DNA from: Planctomycetaceae bacterium
Lineage (GTDB): Bacteria > Planctomycetota > Planctomycetia > Pirellulales > Thermoguttaceae
Direction: 5' to 3'
Assembly (NCBI GenBank): GCA_031283515.1
Contig: JAITBS010000663.1
Location: forward strand, 1-10,802
DNA: 10,802 bases
In this document: piece after piece, positions 6,682-10,802 of the stretch
Layout of the letters: the number at the start of each line of letters is the position of its first letter
Numbering within the stretch: position 1 is the stretch's first letter
The notes under the pieces: model-generated
Told to the model about the DNA's origin: nothing
Seen by the model: the letters and a program-made list of their open reading frames with translations, nothing else
Database searches by the model: none
Made by a program: the position numbers and the translations under genes

Positions 6682-7314
6682 CTAGGTTATAATCTGCTTT
6701 ATTTCTGCAACTGTTATTTCGGTAAAATCGTTTATGATTTTATTTGTTTCGACTAGTTTTTCTTTTGGCAAGGAGGTTGTTATTCCGATTACTTTCATTT
6801 TTGCGGCGAGTGCGGCGTGGATTCCTGCAAGAGCATCTTCAAAAACAAGACAATTTTCGGGTTCACTATTCAACAACTCCGCTGATTTCAGGTAAATATC
6901 CGGTGCAGGTTTTGCCTTTTGCACCATCGCCGCCGAAACGACAACATCGAAATAGTTACGGATTTTCAATTGATCCAAGACAAAATTGATATTTTCTTCA
7001 GGACCGGAAGAACCAACCGCAATAAGAATATTGTTCCTCTTCAAATCTTGGAGCAATTCGACCAAGCCGGCAACCGGTTTGATATGCGGTTGATATATTT
7101 GGCGGTAATACGCTTCTTTTCCGGCTGCAAGTTCTTGATGGCGTTGTTTGTTTTCGTTCGGAAATAACTCTGCCATGAGGTCTTCATTCCCTCTTCCTAA
7201 CATTGCGGGCGTCAACGTTATTCCGTATTGGCTAAAATATTCGGCGAAGGCACGCTTGTGGAAATGGTAATTATCAACCAACACTCCATCCATATCAAAA
7301 ATGACTGCAAACAT
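6682..7314 (-). CDS. HAD-superfamily hydrolase, beta-phosphoglucomutase-like subfamily
   Basis: A 210-residue cytosolic enzyme of the usual length for this group. Motif I is FDMDGV with nucleophile Asp7 and acid/base Asp9. The cap follows, with His19 at the position of the beta-phosphoglucomutase cap histidine and LGRGNEDLMAELF at 39-51. Motif II is VGSSG (Ser102), motif III KAKPAPDIY (Lys135), and motif IV VFEDALAGI with Glu159/Asp160 binding Mg2+. Substrate is probably a small phosphorylated sugar or polyol: either mutase action (beta-glucose 1-phosphate to glucose 6-phosphate) or plain dephosphorylation. Sequence alone does not separate these, and no maltose or trehalose phosphorylase lies nearby to favour a true PgmB. 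ATG start at 7314 with no Shine-Dalgarno. The next gene on the strand starts 314 bp downstream, so co-transcription is uncertain. Confidence 0.9.
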   Translation of the reverse strand: MFAVIFDMDGVLVDNYHFHKRAFAEYFSQYGITLTPAMLGRGNEDLMAELFPNENKQRHQELAAGKEAYYRQIYQPHIKPVAGLVELLQDLKRNNILIAVGSSGPEENINFVLDQLKIRNYFDVVVSAAMVQKAKPAPDIYLKSAELLNSEPENCLVFEDALAGIHAALAAKMKVIGITTSLPKEKLVETNKIINDFTEITVAEIKQIIT

Positions 7315-7445
7315 ATTTTATTCGTAATTATTCGGTGAAATTTTCATTAAAAACAATGGTAATATAACTTAATGTTGTTGATTAGTAAATATGAGCCAAG
7401 CGATCTTATGTAAATCCGCATCTTTACGAAAATGTCACTGAATAG

Positions 7446-7478
7446 TTACAACACTTCCTTTATTACAACACTTCCTTT
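7446..7478. repeat. Tandem duplication of a 16-17-bp unit
   Basis: TTACAACACTTCCTTT occurs at 7446-7461 and again at 7463-7478, a 17-bp period, followed by a third partial start TTACA at 7481-7485. The first copy overlaps the GAATAGTTACAA word at 7438-7451. Function is unknown; this looks like slippage or a decayed repeat array. Confidence 0.7.
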
Positions 7479-7592
7479 TATTACATTCGGTGGTTGATAA
7501 GATAGGCATTTACCAGAAAATAGAATATTTAACTGCTATTGCCAATTCTTCGGCAATCTGATATACTTCTACTAACTTTTTAGTTTTTACTC

Positions 7593-7612
7593 ATGATCGT
7601 TGAATGATCGTT
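7593..7612. repeat. Direct repeat ATGATCGTT with 11-bp period
   Basis: ATGATCGTT is present at 7593-7601 and 7604-7612, one helical turn apart. Such phasing suits a regulator binding one DNA face, but the half-site is not one I recognise and a chance duplication is equally possible. It lies 107-126 bp upstream of the TPR gene start. Confidence 0.5.
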
Positions 7613-7636
7613 AAAAACTTCGGCAGTAACTATCAG

Positions 7637-7664
7637 TTGTAAATGTGAAATTGTAAATGTGAAA
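7637..7664. repeat. Perfect 14-bp tandem duplication
   Basis: TTGTAAATGTGAAA at 7637-7650 is repeated exactly and without spacer at 7651-7664. It lies about 55-80 bp upstream of the TPR gene start, so it may affect the promoter region. No known operator is matched. Confidence 0.75.
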
Positions 7665-7718
7665 TATTGAACATTTCAACTGATCATTAGCATAACATTT
7701 ATTTTCCTACACACTAAC

Positions 7719-9602
7719 ATGAAAAACACAATATTTTTATTTTTTGGTTTGATTTTAATGTTGTTGTCTCTTTCGTTTGGCACTGTTCCGTCTTTGGGGC
7801 AGGAAAACGAACCGGAATTGCCCAAACCTGCAATTAATTCCGCCGATGCCGACAACCCCGGAATGCCCTGGCTCGATCAAGCAACCGAAGAAAAACTTCG
7901 TGCTCAGAATGCTGTTGATTTTGGCAAAGTCATTGCTCTTTGCCGGCAAGCTAGAAAAGAAGGACTTTCCGGTGAAAACTTGGTGTATTGCGATCAACTT
8001 CGCGCTGCCGCACAACTCCAACGCGGTTTGATTCTGTCACAGGAAGTACTCTCAAAACCGGTCGATGCGCTGCCGGAAAATTGGCGCGAACTTCGTACCA
8101 AAATTTTAGCCGATTTGGAAGAATCTGTTACTATTATCAAGAATCAGGTTTTGCCCTATCTTCGTATTGCACAATTAAATACGGTGTTGCCGGACGGTAA
8201 TTCCCAACGTGCATCCGAAATTCTTGATCTTGCATTGGAAAACGTGAAGAGTGATCCCCACTCCTATCTTCAAGTCATCTTACTTAAAATATCTCTTGAA
8301 AAAGATCCGGTTAAACGCGAAAAATTGATCGCCGAACAAACACAAAATAGTTCCAATAATACCCAATTCCTTCTGCTCCACGTTTTGAGCTTGATCGAAC
8401 TAAAACGGAATGACGAAGCTCTCGCCCAACTTCAAAAAATTCTTGAACTCGAACCTGATAATCTCCAAGCATTGGATGCCGCATTTCAACTATTACTCAG
8501 CCGGAAAGAATACGAAGAGGCGTTAAAAATTCTTGATACAAAAGAAAAAAAAGGAAGGGATGACGAAGTAACGTTGAAACAACGGATTCCGCTCCTCGCC
8601 GAAATGGGAAAACTAACCGATGTCATTGCCCTCCTGGACGAACTACGGAAAAAACATCCCGAAGAACCACGAATCCTTTTTCTTCGTGCAGAATTTTACG
8701 GACAAATCAAAGATTACGATAAAGCACTCAAAGATATTGATGCGGGAATTCGCCTTTTTCCCGACCATCCCATGTTTTTGCTCCAGAAAATCAAAATATT
8801 CGTTGCCAAAGAACAATATGACGACGCTCTGAAAATTGTTGACGACTTTATTAAAGAAAATCCTGAAAATATTGATTTTCAACTTGCAAAAGTACAAATT
8901 TTTGTTGCCAAAAAACAATTCGATGACGCAATAACTGTTATTGAAGAACTTCGTACCAAATATCCTGACAATAATAATAAATGGACATTTCTCAAAATTC
9001 AAGTTCTCAGCGATGCCAAAAAATATGACGAAGCCCTTGCGATTCTTGAAGAAGTTCGTAAAAAAGAACCGGACAAAGATACTATTACGTTGTTAATGAT
9101 CAGTATTTTTTCTTCCCAAAAAAAGAATCGTAAGGCGTTGGAGATTTTGACGCCGTTGCTTGAAAAAGAGCCGGAAAATCTTGCGTTGTTACGGATTAAG
9201 TCGCAAATCCTAATCGCACTCAACCGTCATTACGATGCGGTTAAGGTTCTCGAAACAATAACCGAGAAAGACCCTAATGACGAAGTTTCCAGTAATAATT
9301 TATCTTGGATTCTTTCGACTTCACCGTTGGAATCTATTCGGAATGGTAAACGTGCGTTGGAATTAGCGGAAAAAGCCGGACAATTAACGGATTACAAAAA
9401 AGCCTATATTCTCAGTACACTGGCAGCCGCCTACGCGGAAATCGGTAACTTTGAAAAAGCTGTCGAATGGTCGCAAAAAAGTATCGAATACGCTAAAGAT
9501 GATGAAAATGTGAGTGATCGTATTGAGGAACTCCAGAAAGAGCTCGATTCTTACAAACAAAAAAAACCATTCCGCGAAATTCTACCGGAAGAAAAAGAAT
9601 AA
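7719..9602 (+). CDS. Secreted tetratricopeptide-repeat (TPR) protein
   Basis: The 627-residue protein starts with a signal peptide: MKNTIFLFFGLILMLLSLSF, likely cut near VPSLG/QEN at about residue 27, so it is exported to the periplasm or cell envelope. A Pro- and acid-rich stretch (28-55) leads into an all-helical body. TPR-like 34-residue units run from about 149 to 593, e.g. NDEALAQLQKILELEPDN (231-248), KDYDKALKDIDAGIRLFPDH (331-350) and KKYDEALAILEEVRKKEPDK (434-453). The units at 355-384 and 389-418 are particularly alike (IFVAK.Q.DDA), suggesting repeat duplication. The last block, NNLSWILST to AAAYAEIGNFEKAVEW (526-584), is a TPR style common in planctomycete proteins. TPRs are protein-binding scaffolds; no enzymatic domain is present and the partner is unknown. 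The C-terminus is strongly charged (Lys/Glu). ATG start with no Shine-Dalgarno. obg follows 146 bp downstream on the same strand. Confidence 0.85.
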   Translation: MKNTIFLFFGLILMLLSLSFGTVPSLGQENEPELPKPAINSADADNPGMPWLDQATEEKLRAQNAVDFGKVIALCRQARKEGLSGENLVYCDQLRAAAQLQRGLILSQEVLSKPVDALPENWRELRTKILADLEESVTIIKNQVLPYLRIAQLNTVLPDGNSQRASEILDLALENVKSDPHSYLQVILLKISLEKDPVKREKLIAEQTQNSSNNTQFLLLHVLSLIELKRNDEALAQLQKILELEPDNLQALDAAFQLLLSRKEYEEALKILDTKEKKGRDDEVTLKQRIPLLAEMGKLTDVIALLDELRKKHPEEPRILFLRAEFYGQIKDYDKALKDIDAGIRLFPDHPMFLLQKIKIFVAKEQYDDALKIVDDFIKENPENIDFQLAKVQIFVAKKQFDDAITVIEELRTKYPDNNNKWTFLKIQVLSDAKKYDEALAILEEVRKKEPDKDTITLLMISIFSSQKKNRKALEILTPLLEKEPENLALLRIKSQILIALNRHYDAVKVLETITEKDPNDEVSSNNLSWILSTSPLESIRNGKRALELAEKAGQLTDYKKAYILSTLAAAYAEIGNFEKAVEWSQKSIEYAKDDENVSDRIEELQKELDSYKQKKPFREILPEEKE

Positions 9603-9731
9603 CCCGTTTCATTAAACACAAATTTTTGTAACTGTTTATATTTTCGGGCAATATCTGATGAAGTTTATTTGTGCTGAAAAATTTGTCATTTTTTGGCTTG
9701 TAATCTCTTAGTGATTTGTATTATTGGTTCA

Positions 9732-9757
9732 GAAACGTTTATTGAAACGTGTTTATT
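9732..9757 (+). repeat. Short direct repeat overlapping the obg start codon
   Basis: GAAACGTTTATT (9732-9743) is followed directly by GAAACGTGTTTATT (9744-9757), the same word with GT inserted. The insertion supplies the GTG start codon (9749-9751) of obg, so the initiation site lies inside a local duplication. No Shine-Dalgarno precedes it. Confidence 0.6.
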
Positions 9758-10747
9758 GATGAAGTAGAAATTGAAGTTGAAGCGGGCAAAGGAGGTGATG
9801 GTTGTATCAGTTTCCGGCGTGAAAAATATGTTCCGCGCGGCGGACCGGATGGCGGTGACGGCGGTGACGGCGGTAGTGTGATTTTTCGTGCGGCGAATAT
9901 TGACAGCCTGATTCATCTGACTCAATACCGGATTTGGAAAGCCGAAAATGGCCGTTCTGGTACCGGATCACAACGACATGGAGCTGGTGCTGATAATTTG
10001 ATTATTGAGGTTCCGGTTGGCACGATGATTTTTGACAAAAAATATAACTTTTTGTTAAAAGACCTTGCCAAATTTGGTGATGAAGTGATTGTTTGTCGGG
10101 GCGGGCAAGGCGGTAAAGGAAACACTCGGTTTAAAACTGCAACCAATCGTGCGCCGCGTCTGGCAGAACCCGGTGAATCGGGTGAAATGCGAAGTCTTCA
10201 TCTGGAACTTAAAATGATTGCCGATGTCGGTCTTATCGGTAAGCCGAACGCTGGAAAAAGTACACTTTTAAGCCGTCTTTCTGAGGCAAAACCTAAAATT
10301 GCAGCGTATCCGTTTACAACAAAACAACCTTATCTTGGTATTGTCCGGCTTGAACTTGACCGATCGTTTATTATGGCGGACATTCCTGGTCTTATCGAAG
10401 GGGCGAGTCGTGGAACAGGTTTGGGACATGATTTTTTGCGTCATATTCAGCGTGCCGGAATTTTGATACACTTGATTGAACCAACTCCTGACGACAAAAA
10501 CACTCCTTGGGAAAATTATCAGATCATACGAAAAGAATTAACCGAATTTGATCCGATACTCGGAGAACGAACTGAAATTGTTGTTGTTACAAAATCGGAT
10601 ATTCCTGAGGCGAAAGCGGTTCAGAAAGATTTAATCCAAAAATTGAATCGAGATATTTTTCTTATTTCCTCCGTAACCGGTTCCGGTCTCAAACCGCTCA
10701 CCGAAACGATTTACAATACGTTAAATAAAACCGAACACCTTTGGTAA
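9749..10747 (+). CDS. obg: Obg/CgtA family GTPase
   Basis: Essential P-loop GTPase that binds the 50S ribosomal subunit and couples GTP and ppGpp level to ribosome assembly and growth. At 332 residues it has the two core domains. The glycine-rich Obg fold (1-157) has GKGGDGCISFRREKYVPRGG at 13-32, then GGDGGDGG and RGGQGGKGNTRF. The G domain (158-332) has G1 GKPNAGKST (164-172), G2 Thr190/191 in PFTTKQPYLG, G3 DIPG (211-214), G4 TKSD (281-284) and G5 SSVTGSG (307-313). The usual G2 context is FTTLxPNLG, so the Lys-Gln-Pro-Tyr here is a mild variant. There is no C-terminal OCT domain or long acidic tail. The GTG start at 9749 is chosen because MFIDEVEIEVEAGKGG matches the family N-terminus exactly. 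It lies 146 bp after the TPR gene; rpmA/rplU, frequent neighbours of obg elsewhere, are absent from the window. Confidence 0.97.
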   Translation: MFIDEVEIEVEAGKGGDGCISFRREKYVPRGGPDGGDGGDGGSVIFRAANIDSLIHLTQYRIWKAENGRSGTGSQRHGAGADNLIIEVPVGTMIFDKKYNFLLKDLAKFGDEVIVCRGGQGGKGNTRFKTATNRAPRLAEPGESGEMRSLHLELKMIADVGLIGKPNAGKSTLLSRLSEAKPKIAAYPFTTKQPYLGIVRLELDRSFIMADIPGLIEGASRGTGLGHDFLRHIQRAGILIHLIEPTPDDKNTPWENYQIIRKELTEFDPILGERTEIVVVTKSDIPEAKAVQKDLIQKLNRDIFLISSVTGSGLKPLTETIYNTLNKTEHLW

Positions 10748-10765
10748 AATGTAAAATAAGTAACT

Positions 10766-10793
10766 TTGACTTGTGTTTTTTGTAATATATTAG
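10766..10793 (+). promoter_or_regulatory. Possible sigma-70-type promoter after obg
   Basis: TTGACT (10766-10771) and TATTAG (10788-10793) are separated by 16 bases and lie 19 bp past the obg stop codon. A gene beginning to the right of the window would be served. The region is AT-rich and any such match is weak; the alternative hexamers TAATAT and TATATT give poor spacing. Confidence 0.2.
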
Positions 10794-10802
10794 CGGAATT
10801 TT

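Larger units (their letters stand above)
7315..7718. other. 404-bp divergent intergenic region with small repeats
   Basis: This gap separates the minus-strand HAD gene from the plus-strand TPR gene, so it must hold both promoters. It contains one GAATAGTTACAA word (7438-7451) and three small direct duplications (7446-7478, 7593-7612, 7637-7664; listed separately). It also holds a perfect 6-bp hairpin, ATTGCC (7538-7543) with GGCAAT (7552-7557). A possible -35 TTGAAC (7667-7672) lies before the TPR start, but no good -10 follows, so I do not call a promoter. No ORF or RNA gene is recognisable. Confidence 0.6.

Noticed and set aside
8643..9002. Open minus-strand frame opposite the TPR gene
   Set aside because: Phe/Lys-rich reading produced by the AT-rich, repetitive TPR codons; no domain and no initiation context.
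9617..9673. CACAAAT...ATTTGTG inverted words after the TPR gene, as a terminator
   Set aside because: The arms are only 7 bp and over 40 bases apart with no following T-run; more likely chance in AT-rich DNA.

Overview
This is an ordinary bacterial chromosome segment with AT-rich, repeat-bearing intergenic gaps. The secreted TPR protein ends in a 'NNLSWILST...RNGKRALELAEKA...YILSTLAAAYAEIGNFEKAVEW' type block, and a secreted toroid protein ends in a carbohydrate-binding-like module closing '...RPREPDALVDRFFLTTDP'. Both styles are common in Planctomycetota, and no gene start here has a convincing Shine-Dalgarno sequence. A planctomycete (Pirellulales-like) is my best guess; this is inference, not proof.

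Layout. Minus strand, in transcription order from the right: a HAD-superfamily sugar-phosphate mutase/phosphatase (7314-6682); a gap with a compact hairpin-rich element (about 6549-6622); a large secreted alpha/alpha-toroid, polysaccharide-lyase-like protein with a C-terminal carbohydrate-binding-like module (6367-3944); the relic of a type IIG restriction-modification enzyme (3917-3678); a bifunctional homocysteine S-methyltransferase/methylenetetrahydrofolate reductase (3504-1642); a long imperfect inverted repeat (1433-1626); and a short-form UvrC nuclease (1384-44). Plus strand: a secreted TPR-repeat protein (7719-9602) and the ribosome-associated GTPase Obg (9749-10747, GTG start). The 7315-7718 gap separates the two divergent blocks and carries several small tandem duplications.

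The genes do not form one pathway. UvrC acts in nucleotide excision repair, the HMT-MTHFR fusion in methionine and one-carbon metabolism, and Obg in ribosome assembly. The toroid and TPR proteins appear to be exported, and the HAD enzyme is a general carbon-metabolism enzyme. Gaps between co-directional genes are mostly more than 200 bp, so tight operons are unlikely.

I see no complete new defence or mobile system. The most rewarding items are the restriction-enzyme relic, which is too decayed to be called as a gene; the 194-bp inverted repeat; the hairpin-rich element near 6550-6620; and the UvrC that lacks the usual C-terminal helix-hairpin-helix module and has a shortened linker.
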